Of a stretch of 64,000 bases of DNA, positions 44,432-53,285 are shown one piece after another. Position 1 is the stretch's first letter. Each line of letters begins with the position of its first letter. This DNA is from Haloarcula sp. CBA1129 (lineage in GTDB: Archaea; Halobacteriota; Halobacteria; Halobacteriales; Haloarculaceae): NCBI RefSeq assembly GCF_008729015.1, contig NZ_RKSM01000001.1:558001-622000 (forward strand). Reading direction: 5' to 3'. The position numbers were made by a program, and so were the translations under genes. The notes below the pieces were generated by a model, which did not search any database, had not been told where the DNA came from, and saw only the letters and a program-made list of their open reading frames with translations.

Positions 44432-45168
44432 GCGGTCACCGTGACAGCGGTCACGGCGGCGAAAACGGCGTTGGTGGCCCGGCGACGGACTCGCTGGCTC
44501 CGACCGTGCTGGTCGTGGATAACTACGACTCCTTCGCGTACAACCTCGTTCAGTACGTCGGCGAGGTGGTCCTCCGACTCGGTGGAACAGCAGACAACGT
44601 GGTCGTCCGGCGAAACGACGCCATCGATGTCGAAGGCATCCGCGAACTGGACCCTGACGGCATCGTCGTCTCGCCGGGGCCGGGGACGCCTGAAGAGGCG
44701 GGCGTCTCGATGCCGATATTCGAGGAACTGCGGTATCCGACGCTCGGGGTCTGTCTCGGCCATCAGGCGCTGTGTGCGGCCAACGGTGCGCCCGTCGGCC
44801 ACGCCGAGGCGGTTGTCCACGGCAAGTCCTCGCCGGTTACCCACGACGGCACCGGCGTGTTCGAGGACCTGCCGGAACCCGTTGAAGTCGGCCGCTACCA
44901 CTCGCTGGCGGTCGACCGCGGGACTCTCCCCGACGTGCTGACCGAGACGGCGTACACCGTCAGTGACGACGGGACCGAAAACACTGATTCGACGCCAGAC
45001 TCAGCCGAGTCTGCCACCGCTGACGGCACCGGCGAATCGCAGGTCGTCATGGGTGTCCGCCACAGCAACCGTCCGCACATCGGCGTCCAGTTCCATCCCG
45101 AGAGCATTCTGACCGACCACGGCAAGACCATGATCGAGAACTTCTGCCTGCTATGCAATACCACGTAG
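44428..45168 (+). CDS. Class I glutamine amidotransferase, component II (PabA/TrpG-like)
   Basis: A 246-residue glutaminase that supplies ammonia to component I. It has a short variable N-terminal stretch ([10 protein letters not shown]), then [19 protein letters not shown], the catalytic cysteine in [10 protein letters not shown] near residue 109, and the His-Glu pair in [14 protein letters not shown] near 222. A Thr/Ser/Asp-rich insert ([14 protein letters not shown]) precedes the last part. Reading starts at ATG overlapping the component I stop. It ends 16 bases into the pabC-like gene, so the trio is translationally coupled. Confidence 0.88.
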   Translation: MSGHRDSGHGGENGVGGPATDSLAPTVLVVDNYDSFAYNLVQYVGEVVLRLGGTADNVVVRRNDAIDVEGIRELDPDGIVVSPGPGTPEEAGVSMPIFEELRYPTLGVCLGHQALCAANGAPVGHAEAVVHGKSSPVTHDGTGVFEDLPEPVEVGRYHSLAVDRGTLPDVLTETAYTVSDDGTENTDSTPDSAESATADGTGESQVVMGVRHSNRPHIGVQFHPESILTDHGKTMIENFCLLCNTT

Positions 45169-46025
45169 ACGGGACGCTCGTCCCCGAAGACGAGGCGACG
45201 GTATCGGTTCGCGACCGCGGATTCATGTACGGCGACGCGGCCTTTGAAACACTCCGGGCCTACGGGGGCGAGCCGTTCCGCTGGGACGCCCACCGCGAAC
45301 GCCTCCAGCGGACGGCGGAGACGCTGGGCTTCGCCGACGCCGTGCCCGAAGACCTCCGCGAGCGCGTCGACGAGACGCTTGCGGCCAACGACTTAGCGGA
45401 GGCGTACGTCCGGCTGTCGGTCACGCGGGGCGTCCAGCCCGGGAAGCTCACGCCGGGTGCCGATGTTGACCCGACGGTAGTTGTCATCTGCAAGGGACTG
45501 CAGCGGGGCGGACTCGACGGCGAGCGCGTCTGGGACGGACCGGCGTCGGTCCAGACCGTCCGGACCCGGCGGATCCCAAGCGAGGCCGTCCCGGCGGACG
45601 CGAAGACCCACAACTACCTCAACGGGATTCTCGGCCGGCTCGAACTCCGGAAAGCCGCCGCCGGCGGTGAACCGGCCGACGAGTGTCTTATCCGGGACAC
45701 GGACGGCAATCTGGCCGAGGGCGCGACGAGCAACCTCTTTTTCGTCACGGACAACGGCCTCCGGACGCCGAGTGCGGACCTCGACCTGCTGCCGGGGGTC
45801 ACCCGCGACGTGGTGCTGGACATCGCCCGCGGCGAAGATTTTCCCGTCGAAACCGGCCACTACTCGCTCGATGCGCTGCGTGACGCCGACGAGGCGTTTC
45901 TCACGAACTCAACATGGGAAATCCGGCCGATTGAGACCGTCGACGGCATCTCCGTTGGGAGCGGGCCGATGACGAAACTCCTTCAGCGGCTGTTCGACGA
46001 GCGAATCGAGAAGCGGCACTACTGA
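45153..46025 (+). CDS. Class IV PLP aminotransferase / aminodeoxychorismate lyase-like
   Basis: A 290-residue fold-type IV PLP enzyme. Features: RDRGFMYGDAAFETLRAY near residue 20-38, the lysine that binds PLP in AKTHNYLNGILGRLELR near 150, EGATSNLFFVTDNGL near 190, and TNSTWEIRPIETVDG near 250. This class includes branched-chain aminotransferase and PabC. As it follows PabB/PabA-like genes with overlap, it probably releases p-aminobenzoate from aminodeoxychorismate. If the synthase is TrpE-like instead, the enzyme may do branched-chain transamination. Confidence 0.82.
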   Translation: MQYHVDGTLVPEDEATVSVRDRGFMYGDAAFETLRAYGGEPFRWDAHRERLQRTAETLGFADAVPEDLRERVDETLAANDLAEAYVRLSVTRGVQPGKLTPGADVDPTVVVICKGLQRGGLDGERVWDGPASVQTVRTRRIPSEAVPADAKTHNYLNGILGRLELRKAAAGGEPADECLIRDTDGNLAEGATSNLFFVTDNGLRTPSADLDLLPGVTRDVVLDIARGEDFPVETGHYSLDALRDADEAFLTNSTWEIRPIETVDGISVGSGPMTKLLQRLFDERIEKRHY

Positions 46026-46098
46026 TCGCGCTGAAGGGGTGGAAAGCAAGCCAGCGCGGGTCGCTGGCGTACCAGCTGATGGTGCCCGCGTCCGCTGC

Positions 46099-47400
46099 CT
46101 ATTCGGGTGCGTAGCAGACCCAGCTTGTCGCGGGAACAGCGATTTGGACCCAGCTGTCACTGTTGGTCGAGATGTTGCCTGCGTTACCGCTGTAATCGTT
46201 GAGTGTCTGGTTCGTCCAGCTCGTGGGGACCCATTTGCTCCGCTGGCTGCTCGCACGGTTCAGGCCGACGAGGAGGTTCCCTTGGCGCTCGTAGACGTAC
46301 AGGTCTTGATCGACGTGGCGGGTCTGAGTACCGCCGCTTGCGAGGTTGTTTCGTATCCAGAGGAGGTTCCGGATATCGTCGTCATCGACGCTGATACGGT
46401 TGCTGTACACGCGCGGATACCCCTCGTATGTCAAGAGATACGCGTACGCGAGTTTCTCGTATTCCGGCGGCCCGCTGTCGTGGTTTGAAACGAACGTAAA
46501 CGCTTGGAACGGCGACTGATTAACCATGCCGGCGCCGTCGAGCGCCTGCATATCACCGCCGCTGTGGAACACCTCCTCTTTCATCGTGTAATAGAGCGGG
46601 TAGTCGGTGACAGACATCCCCGTGTCGGCGTACCCCTGACAGACGCTGACATCGCCGTCGAGCACCTCACCCACTGTCCAGAGATCGAGGTCGTCGGCCC
46701 ACTGATTCGCGTAGTCGGCGAAAAACGACTCTGGGACGTGTTTGGCGGCGTCCCAGCGAATGCCGTCGACGCCGAGGTCCGCGTACTTCTGGACGTAGGT
46801 CTGTAACTCGCCGCGGACGTACTCGGACTCCTGTTTCAGGTCCTTCAGCCCGACGAGCCAGTCGTCCTCGACCGATTCTGGGTCGTCGTAGTTAATGTCG
46901 TCTTTCGGGTGGAAGTCGCGTTCGCTGAACCGAGGGAGGTCCTCGAACGTAATGCCCAGTGCGTCCCGGAAGTCGTCGTTTGCGGCCATGTGGTTGATGA
47001 CTGCGTCGGCGACGACGTCGAGGCCCTGATTGTGGGCCTCCTGAACCATCGCCTCGTACTCGGCCTCTGTGCCGAACACGCTGTTGAAATCCGTCAGGTC
47101 GACGGGCTGATAGCCAAGCGGGGGGTCGGTGACGCCGTTTTGATGGCTTCGGTCGAGGCGGCTCCGTTGGGCCGGTGGGACCTGAACCGCGTCGTAGCCC
47201 TGTTGTGCGACTGTTTCCAGCGTCGCTGTGATCTCTGTCCAGTCTGTATGGTAGTACTGGTACACCGCGCTATCGCCGACGGCCGCGCTATTGCCGACTG
47301 AGGCGGCGGTGCCGAATACTGCGGCACCGAGCGCTCCGATCCCTTTCAGAACGGTTCGCCGAGACGCCTGCTTACTGCCGGTAATTCGGGTTCGGTTCAT
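46099..47400 (-). CDS. Tat-exported alpha-amylase, GH13
   Basis: A 433-residue starch-degrading glycoside hydrolase. A twin-arginine signal SRRTVLKGIGALGAAVFG lies at about residues 13-30, so it is folded before export. GH13 regions are clear: DAVINH (132-137), GIRWDAAKH with nucleophile Asp217, WTVGEV with acid Glu245, and FVSNHDSG with Asp308. Missing domain B insert and the short length suggest a plant- or alpha-amylase AmyA-like fold typical of haloarchaea. It is monocistronic, transcribed from an AT-rich upstream region, and its stop faces the pab operon. Confidence 0.93.
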   Translation of the reverse strand: MNRTRITGSKQASRRTVLKGIGALGAAVFGTAASVGNSAAVGDSAVYQYYHTDWTEITATLETVAQQGYDAVQVPPAQRSRLDRSHQNGVTDPPLGYQPVDLTDFNSVFGTEAEYEAMVQEAHNQGLDVVADAVINHMAANDDFRDALGITFEDLPRFSERDFHPKDDINYDDPESVEDDWLVGLKDLKQESEYVRGELQTYVQKYADLGVDGIRWDAAKHVPESFFADYANQWADDLDLWTVGEVLDGDVSVCQGYADTGMSVTDYPLYYTMKEEVFHSGGDMQALDGAGMVNQSPFQAFTFVSNHDSGPPEYEKLAYAYLLTYEGYPRVYSNRISVDDDDIRNLLWIRNNLASGGTQTRHVDQDLYVYERQGNLLVGLNRASSQRSKWVPTSWTNQTLNDYSGNAGNISTNSDSWVQIAVPATSWVCYAPE

Positions 47401-47659
47401 CTGCTCTCGGAAGTGTGTTCTATGTTATCTATCATGCCGTTCTACAAATAATGATGAGATTCTACATCATAATAAAGAGTTGGTGTGTATGGATTACTAT
47501 ATATCAGGTAGTGGGTATACCTGAACAGTAATATGGAGCTGATACGGGGTCTGAGACACTATTTCTACCGCGCTTCCGGCTCCCGGAAGACACACTTCTG
47601 TCTATCTATTTGATTTTTGATAGCTGTCTGCCTTTCTCACCAACCCCGAAGTAGTCCGT
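47401..47659. other. 259-base AT-rich intergenic region with hairpin
   Basis: The region holds the amylase promoter and the end of the reductase gene. It is AT-rich with TATATA-like runs near 47498-47506. A 7-base stem CTTCCGG-ctc-CCGGAAG (47573-47589) lies 71 bases past the reductase stop, consistent with a terminator for that gene. No other feature was seen. Confidence 0.5.
47573..47589 (-). terminator. Hairpin after the reductase gene
   Basis: Perfect 7-base stem with three-base loop, beyond the stop codon at 47660 on the minus strand, within a T/A-rich region. Confidence 0.4.
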
Positions 47660-48718
47660 TCACACCACGTCTTCGCGCTCGACACCGTCGACAGCGAGAA
47701 TCAGGTCGGGGCCGTACGCGCCGGCGGGCGTCTGAAACCCGGCGGGCGCGTCACCGCTCAGGACCCGCTCGGTGATTTCGACCGCCGTCGCCGCCGTGAG
47801 GTCGTAGGTGTGTGGCCCTCGCAGTCGGGACTCGACGCGGTCCCCGTCGTCAGTTCTGGCTTCGCCCCAGACGAAACTGGGCACACTTGCGCGCTCTTCA
47901 TCGTCGGGTCCCTCGGTCGTCTGCTCGATGAACCACTTGAGCGTGGCTTTCACCGGCGGGAGGCCGAGTACGGGCGCGAACAGCCCCGCAACCCGCTGCT
48001 GTCGGGCCGCCGACGGCGGCATCGACATATACACCGTGACGTTCGGTATGCCGGTTGTGTGGTACGCCGTCGACACGTCGCCCCACGGGATCGAGACGGT
48101 GTTCATACCATCGTGTCCCCAGCCGAAGTCTATCTCGCGCGATTCGCTCCCGACGGTCACTCGCTCTATGCGGCCGTCGCGGCGCACCGCCCCGCCTGCG
48201 TCGATGTGTTCGACCATCGTCTTCGCGGTTCCCTTCGAGACGCCCATCTCCGCGTGAAACGCCAGCTCCAGCGTGTCGGCATCGGGCAGCCGGTCGGCGA
48301 GATGGGCGGCGAGGCAGTCCGTCGGGACCACGTCGAACCCGACGCCGGGGAGCAACATGACCCCGGCCTCCTGTGCCTCGCTGTCCCGTTCGTGGATGGC
48401 CTCGAACACGTCGAGTTCCCCGGTGATATCCAGATAGTGTGTCTCGGTTCGCAGGCAGGCATCGACCATCGGCTCCCACGTCCGGCTGAACGGGCCGGCA
48501 CAGTGGATGACGGCTTCGGCATCATCGAGGAGCATATCGAGCACCTTCGGTTCGTCCAGCGCGACGACCTCGGACTCACAGCCCAGTTCGATGGCCTGTG
48601 TCGAGAGTTCGTCCTGATTCCGGCCGGCCAGCACGGGGTCCAGCCCCCGGTCGATGGCCGCCTGTGCGATGAGATTGCCGGTGTAGCCGTACGAGCCGTA
48701 GATGACGAGGTCGCCCAT
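47660..48718 (-). CDS. Saccharopine dehydrogenase-like NAD(P)-binding reductase
   Basis: A 352-residue Rossmann protein, of the trans-acting enoyl-reductase / saccharopine dehydrogenase family. The nucleotide-binding N-terminus VIYGSYGYTGNLIAQAA and a VIHCAGPFSRTWEPMVDACL stretch near residue 70-90 are typical. A later GVGFDVVPTDCLAAHLADRL near 125 and an MGVSKGTAKTMVEHI near 155 fit the family. Such proteins act in lipid or amino-acid metabolism; which is unknown. It begins 150 bases from the divergent Rieske gene. Confidence 0.85.
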   Translation of the reverse strand: MGDLVIYGSYGYTGNLIAQAAIDRGLDPVLAGRNQDELSTQAIELGCESEVVALDEPKVLDMLLDDAEAVIHCAGPFSRTWEPMVDACLRTETHYLDITGELDVFEAIHERDSEAQEAGVMLLPGVGFDVVPTDCLAAHLADRLPDADTLELAFHAEMGVSKGTAKTMVEHIDAGGAVRRDGRIERVTVGSESREIDFGWGHDGMNTVSIPWGDVSTAYHTTGIPNVTVYMSMPPSAARQQRVAGLFAPVLGLPPVKATLKWFIEQTTEGPDDEERASVPSFVWGEARTDDGDRVESRLRGPHTYDLTAATAVEITERVLSGDAPAGFQTPAGAYGPDLILAVDGVEREDVV

Positions 48719-48868
48719 GGCGGCGCGTTCACACCCCGGCCCGATAACAGTTGACGCCGTACTGATTGGTCACGATGAACCCCAGATGGTACTGACGAAC
48801 TGGGATTCGACGGAATCCTCGCCGGCACCGGCGGTTTGAAACGCCTGACTGCCGTACCGCTGTGTACC

Positions 48869-49285
48869 ATGGACGAGGACAGCCGTATCGTCGCGCTGGA
48901 GGAAGTGCCCGATGACGGAACGTTCCTGTTTACTGTTCGCGACGGCTTCGACACGAAGGAAGCGATTATCGTTGAATTGTCCGACGCTGTCGTCGCGTTC
49001 GAGAACTACTGTCCACACTGGACAGATGTCCGACTGGACAAGGGCAGTGGAGCGACGGTCCGCAACGGGGAACTGGTATGTGAGAAACACGGGGCGACGT
49101 TCGAATCTGATTCGGGGCTGTGCAATTACGGCCCCTGTGAGGGGGCGGTTCTGGAGGAAGTCTCGATTACCACCGAAGACGGCGTCGTCTACCTGACCGA
49201 CGAGCGCTACGAGTTCGAAAATCAGGGACCGTCAGGCGACCACGACCTCTCTTCACGCGGCCGGATTGGCTTCTCCGGGAACTGA
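48869..49285 (+). CDS. Rieske-type 2Fe-2S ferredoxin
   Basis: A 138-residue soluble Rieske protein. The cluster ligands are in NYCPHWT (Cys-x-His) and LVCEKHGATFE (Cys-x-x-His), at about residues 46-72. Length and absence of a membrane segment match ferredoxin-like members that support oxygenases or dehydrogenases. A C-terminal acidic tail follows (NQGPSGDHDLSSRG). ATG at 48869 (MDEDSRIV) was preferred; 11 upstream codons are less likely. No partner oxygenase adjoins. Confidence 0.83.
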   Translation: MDEDSRIVALEEVPDDGTFLFTVRDGFDTKEAIIVELSDAVVAFENYCPHWTDVRLDKGSGATVRNGELVCEKHGATFESDSGLCNYGPCEGAVLEEVSITTEDGVVYLTDERYEFENQGPSGDHDLSSRGRIGFSGN

Positions 49286-49322
49286 ACGGACAGAATCAGT
49301 GCGGCCGGGAATCGTATCTGTG

Positions 49323-49613
49323 TCAGCTGATTCGGTATGCCGGCTCGGAGACGGCTTCGCATTTACACTCCGGACACCGACTCGGTCGGTTCGTCAGGTC
49401 GTCGAAATCCGTGAAACCACACTCCTCGCACTCCGGCGGCGCAACGAGAAGTTCCTCGTCGGTCGATTCCAGAGATTTCGCGATGTGCTCTACGTGTGTG
49501 AGCGCGTCGCTGGTCTGTATTTCGAACGCGTTCGCGATTGTCCCGGCGGCCATCGCGTCGTCGCGTAGTTGGTCAGCGATGCGCTGGCGCGTCGTCCGAC
49601 TTGCCTCGCGCAT
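49323..49613 (-). CDS. Small HTH transcriptional regulator with zinc ribbon
   Basis: A 96-residue protein: N-terminal helix-turn-helix (MREASRTTRQRIADQLRDD to THVEHIAKSLES), then a zinc ribbon with two Cys pairs (PPECEECGFTDF and RPSRCPECKCEAV). This layout fits a small haloarchaeal family of transcriptional regulators. ATG at 49613 was chosen; an ATG five codons upstream is possible. It runs convergent with the Rieske gene and divergent from the UspA gene, 128 bases away. Target unknown. Confidence 0.75.
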   Translation of the reverse strand: MREASRTTRQRIADQLRDDAMAAGTIANAFEIQTSDALTHVEHIAKSLESTDEELLVAPPECEECGFTDFDDLTNRPSRCPECKCEAVSEPAYRIS

Positions 49614-49741
49614 GGGAGGAGTTCGCATCCGACTGTTATAGGCTTTGTTCTGTTCTCGTGGCGCCGCAGTGGTGCTCTCTCATGCTGTTCCTGTCTCAGC
49701 CACGATACTTTATCACTGACGGCAATAAATAGCGACATCCG

Positions 49742-50611
49742 ATGTTCGACAGACTCCTCGTTCCAACCGACGGCAGCCCCGGCTCCGAGCGCGCCTTTGA
49801 GGTCGCCGCGACGCTTGCTAGCACCCACGATGCAGTTGTCCATGTCCTCTCAGTCGTCGACGAACACGGACCCACGGATGACGACTGGGACTACGACGGT
49901 GACTCTCCGGCAGAGGCCTTCATCGAATCGCAGGCCGACCACGTCGACACCGATGGCCTGTCCGTCACCGCCGCAGTCCGTGAGGGTGTCGTCCACGACG
50001 CGGTGCTCGACTACGGCGACGAGAACGACATCGACCTCATCGTCATGGGAACCCACGGCCGCACTGGCGTCCGGCGGTTCCTCCTCGGCAGCGTTACGGA
50101 AAAGGTCGTCCGCCTCGCCGATGTGCCTGTGCTCTCGGTCAAAGCCGACGCCGAGCCGGGAACCGTCTCGTTCGACGATATTCTGCTCCCAACTGACGGC
50201 AGTAGCGGCGCAGAGGCAGCTATCGAGCCGACGGGCGCGCTCGCCAGCGCAACCGACGCAACGGTCCATCTCGTCTCGGTCGTCGACACGCGGTCGCTCG
50301 GTATCGATGTCGGCTCCACTGTTATCATCGATGAACTGGAGTCAGTCGCGACGGATGCCGTCGGGGATGCGTCCGACCGGCTGTCAGAGATGGGGGTTGA
50401 GACCGTCGAGACAGCCATCACCCATGGTGTCCCGTATCAAGCAATTCTCGACGCCATTGCAGATGCTGATGCTGACCTCGTTGTGATCGGGACCCACGGT
50501 CGCACAGGCATCGACCGCTACCTACTGGGCAGCGTCGCCGAAAAACTGGTCCGAACCTCGCCGGTGCCGGTGATGACTGTTCGAGCGTCGGATGCCGGTG
50601 ACGAGAGCTAA
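49742..50611 (+). CDS. Tandem universal stress protein (UspA)
   Basis: A 289-residue duplicated UspA protein. Each half begins with a conserved LLVPTDGSPGSE or ILLPTDGSSGAE strand and ends with the ATP-binding GTHGRTGVRRFLLGSV (near residue 103) or GTHGRTGIDRYLLGSVAEKL (near 259). The two-domain form works as an intramolecular dimer. Promoted by an AT-rich leader (CACTGACGGCAATAAATAG). It is monocistronic and alone. Role in stress response inferred from family. Confidence 0.93.
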   Translation: MFDRLLVPTDGSPGSERAFEVAATLASTHDAVVHVLSVVDEHGPTDDDWDYDGDSPAEAFIESQADHVDTDGLSVTAAVREGVVHDAVLDYGDENDIDLIVMGTHGRTGVRRFLLGSVTEKVVRLADVPVLSVKADAEPGTVSFDDILLPTDGSSGAEAAIEPTGALASATDATVHLVSVVDTRSLGIDVGSTVIIDELESVATDAVGDASDRLSEMGVETVETAITHGVPYQAILDAIADADADLVVIGTHGRTGIDRYLLGSVAEKLVRTSPVPVMTVRASDAGDES

Positions 50612-50683
50612 CATCGCTCCCAGCGGTCTATCATGGCGATATTACCAGCCGGCGAGACGCCACTCGAACGGTGCTCGACCGAC

Positions 50684-51319
50684 CTATCCGAAGTTTTCGA
50701 CTTTCGCGTCGTCGGTACTGACGCCGGCAGCTTCGAGCGCTTCCGTCGCGGCATCAAGGAAGTCCGCGAAGCCGTAAATGAACACCTGACCGCCGTCCTC
50801 GACGGCCTCAGCGACTGGGTCAGTCAGGGACACCTCGCCGTCAATAACTGAGACGAGCGCCCCGGCCTCGGCGAGCGCGTCCAGTCGGTCCTCGTGGACC
50901 GGTGCGTCGTCCTGATACACGACTGCGGCCTCGTTCCCGTCGTCAAGCGCCCGCTCGGCGATACCCACCGCTGGACCGACGCCGGGACCGCCAGCGAGAA
51001 CGACAACACGACTCTCGCCTTCATAGTAATCCGAGCCGAACGGGCCGGCGATGCGGACACCGTCGCCCGCTTCGAGCGCGCCGAGCTGTGGGGCCAGCTC
51101 GCCGTCGGGGTCGATGCCGACGGTGATCTCGAACGACTCTTCCACCGTCGGCGAAGAGATCGTGTAGAACCGCGAGATGTCTTCCCCATCAACAGTCAAG
51201 GTCAGCTTGACGAACTGACCCGGCTGTGCGTCGAAGGCGTCCGGGGTCTCGAAGTCAATCGCCACGGTGTCCGGTCCGACATCTCGGACGGCAACCACGT
51301 CGAGGACTCGTTCATCCAT
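50684..51319 (-). CDS. Ferredoxin-NADP reductase-like flavin oxidoreductase
   Basis: A 211-residue FAD/NAD(P)-binding oxidoreductase. The FAD-binding motif RFYTISSPTVEE (RxYS/T) is near residue 49-60, GPFGSDYY near 92, and LAGGPGVGPAVGIAERALDD near 108 is a nucleotide-binding site; YGFADFLDAA near 185 closes the NAD domain. It is short for the family (no ferredoxin domain), typical of the haloarchaeal reductases. Divergent from korAB, separated by about 205 bases with tandem repeats; reduced ferredoxin from KorAB could be its partner, an inference from position only. Confidence 0.82.
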   Translation of the reverse strand: MDERVLDVVAVRDVGPDTVAIDFETPDAFDAQPGQFVKLTLTVDGEDISRFYTISSPTVEESFEITVGIDPDGELAPQLGALEAGDGVRIAGPFGSDYYEGESRVVVLAGGPGVGPAVGIAERALDDGNEAAVVYQDDAPVHEDRLDALAEAGALVSVIDGEVSLTDPVAEAVEDGGQVFIYGFADFLDAATEALEAAGVSTDDAKVENFG

Positions 51320-51524
51320 ACCTGAGCGTTACCGTGGCCGGGCAAGGGGGTTACGGTCGCGGAGTTTCATGGTAGGCGGTAGTAATTGCCGGTGTTTTCC
51401 CACATACGGGGGATTATGCCGGTATTCACTCGAAACTACACCGGTATTCACTCGAAACCGAGTAGTGCGCGCGCGGGCGGTTACGGAAGGCTTTTCCTAC
51501 CACGCTGGCTACCCGAGGGATATA
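51320..51524. promoter_or_regulatory. korAB upstream region with 18-base direct repeat
   Basis: CCGGTATTCACTCGAAAC occurs twice, at 51419-51436 and 51441-51458, spaced 22 bases centre to centre, two DNA turns. A partial copy CCGGTGTTTT lies at 51389. The pair sits 67-106 bases before the korA ATG (51525), and about 100 bases from the divergent reductase. It resembles a two-site operator. Confidence 0.65.
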
Positions 51525-53285
51525 ATGCCAGAGGACCTGAACTGGGCCATCGGCGGCGAAGCCGGCGATGGAATCGACTCCACCGGGAAGATTTTCGCGC
51601 AGGCACTCTCCCGGGCTGGTCGACACGTCTTCACCTCAAAGGACTTCGCCTCCCGCATCCGCGGCGGGTACACTGCCTACAAGGTACGGACGTCAGTCGA
51701 CAGGGTTGAGAGTGTCGTCGACCGCCTCGACATCCTGATCGCACTCACCGAGCGCACGATCCACGAGAACGAGGACGAACTCCACGAGGATTCCGTCATC
51801 ATCTACGACGGCGAGCGCTCGACGATGCAGGATGTGGAGGTACCCGGCGATGCGACGGCACTCGAAGTACCGCTGAAACGACTCGCCGAGGACGCGGGTG
51901 GGGCTATCATGCTCAACGTCGTCGCCCTCGGTGCGGCGTGTGAAGTCACCGGCTTCCCCATCGAGAACCTCGACGAAAGCCTCGAAAAGCGCTTCGGCGA
52001 CAAGGGAGAGGCCATCGTCGAGAACAACAAGGAAGCCGCCCGGAAGGGACAGCACTACGTTCAAGAGGAGTACGGTGAGTTCGACTACGACATGGAGACG
52101 ACCGACGAGGACTACGTGCTCCTCAACGGCGACGAGGCCATCGGCATGGGCGCTATCGCCGCCGGCTGTCGCTTCTACGCCGGCTATCCCATCACGCCGG
52201 CGACGGATGTGATGGAGTACATGACCGGCCGCGTCGACCAGTTCGGCGGCAAGGTCGTTCAGGCAGAGGACGAACTCTCCGCGATCAACATGGCGCTCGG
52301 CGCGGCTCGCGCCGGTGCCCGAGCCATGACCGCCACGTCCGGACCGGGTATCGACCTGATGACCGAGACGTTCGGGCTGGTCGCCACGAGCGAGACGCCG
52401 CTGGTCATCTGTGACGTGATGCGCTCCGGTCCCTCGACCGGGATGCCGACCAAACAGGAGCAGGGCGACCTCAACATGACGCTGTACGGCGGCCACGGCG
52501 AGATTCCGCGGTTCGTCGTCGCGCCGACGACCGTCTCGGAGTGCTTCTGGAAGACCGTCGAGGCGTTCAATCTCGCCGAGAAGTACCAGACACCGGTGTT
52601 CCTCGTCTCGGACCTCGCGATGGCCGTCACCGAACAGACCTTCTCCCCCGAGACCTTCGACATGGACGAAGTCGAGATCGACCGCGGGAAGGTCGTCGAC
52701 GAGAACGACATCGACGCGTGGCTGGACGAGAAGGGCCGCTTCCAAGCCCACTTCGCGGCCGCCGACGGCGTCTCACCGCGCGCGTTCCCCGGGACGACCG
52801 ACGGCGCACACATGACGACCGGCCTCGAACACGACGAACTCGGTCGCCGGACCGAGGATACGGACGTGCGCATCGAGCAGGTCGACAAGCGCCAGCGGAA
52901 AGTCGAGACCGCCCGCGAACAGGAGGACTTCGACTACCGCGAGTTCGGTGACCCCGACGCTGACACGCTGGTCATCTCGTGGGGCTCCAACGAAGGAGCC
53001 CTGCGCGAGAGCCTGACACTACTGGAGGAGGACGGCTACGACGTGCGATTCCTCTCGGTGCCGTATATCTTCCCGCGGCCGGACCTCTCAGCGGAAATCG
53101 AAGCCGCAGAGGACGTCATCGTCGTCGAGTGTAACGCCACGGGACAGTTCGCAGACGTCATCGAACACGACGTCCTCGAACGGGTCCAGCGCATCAACAA
53201 GTACAACGGCGTCCGGTTCAAGGCAGACGAACTGGCGACAGATATCAAGGAAACGCTTGACGCACCCGCGGAGGCAACACAATGA
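51525..53285 (+). CDS. korA: 2-oxoacid:ferredoxin oxidoreductase alpha subunit
   Basis: A 586-residue subunit. Residues about 1-185 are the gamma-type domain (GGEAGDGIDSTGKIF, RIRGGYTAYKV) and the rest the alpha domain (YAGYPITPATDVMEYM near 222; TATSGPGIDLMTE near 268; CDVMRSGPSTGMPTKQEQGD near 291). The enzyme oxidises a 2-oxoacid and CoA to an acyl-CoA, reducing ferredoxin. The start is the TATAATG ATG at 51525. I recall very close matches to the Halobacterium 2-oxoglutarate enzyme, but a pyruvate-type role cannot be excluded. It overlaps korB by four bases. Confidence 0.85.
   Translation: MPEDLNWAIGGEAGDGIDSTGKIFAQALSRAGRHVFTSKDFASRIRGGYTAYKVRTSVDRVESVVDRLDILIALTERTIHENEDELHEDSVIIYDGERSTMQDVEVPGDATALEVPLKRLAEDAGGAIMLNVVALGAACEVTGFPIENLDESLEKRFGDKGEAIVENNKEAARKGQHYVQEEYGEFDYDMETTDEDYVLLNGDEAIGMGAIAAGCRFYAGYPITPATDVMEYMTGRVDQFGGKVVQAEDELSAINMALGAARAGARAMTATSGPGIDLMTETFGLVATSETPLVICDVMRSGPSTGMPTKQEQGDLNMTLYGGHGEIPRFVVAPTTVSECFWKTVEAFNLAEKYQTPVFLVSDLAMAVTEQTFSPETFDMDEVEIDRGKVVDENDIDAWLDEKGRFQAHFAAADGVSPRAFPGTTDGAHMTTGLEHDELGRRTEDTDVRIEQVDKRQRKVETAREQEDFDYREFGDPDADTLVISWGSNEGALRESLTLLEEDGYDVRFLSVPYIFPRPDLSAEIEAAEDVIVVECNATGQFADVIEHDVLERVQRINKYNGVRFKADELATDIKETLDAPAEATQ

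Noticed and set aside
51419-51458. Possible CRISPR repeat
   Set aside because: Only two copies, no unique spacers of CRISPR length (4-base gap) and no cas genes; better read as an operator.
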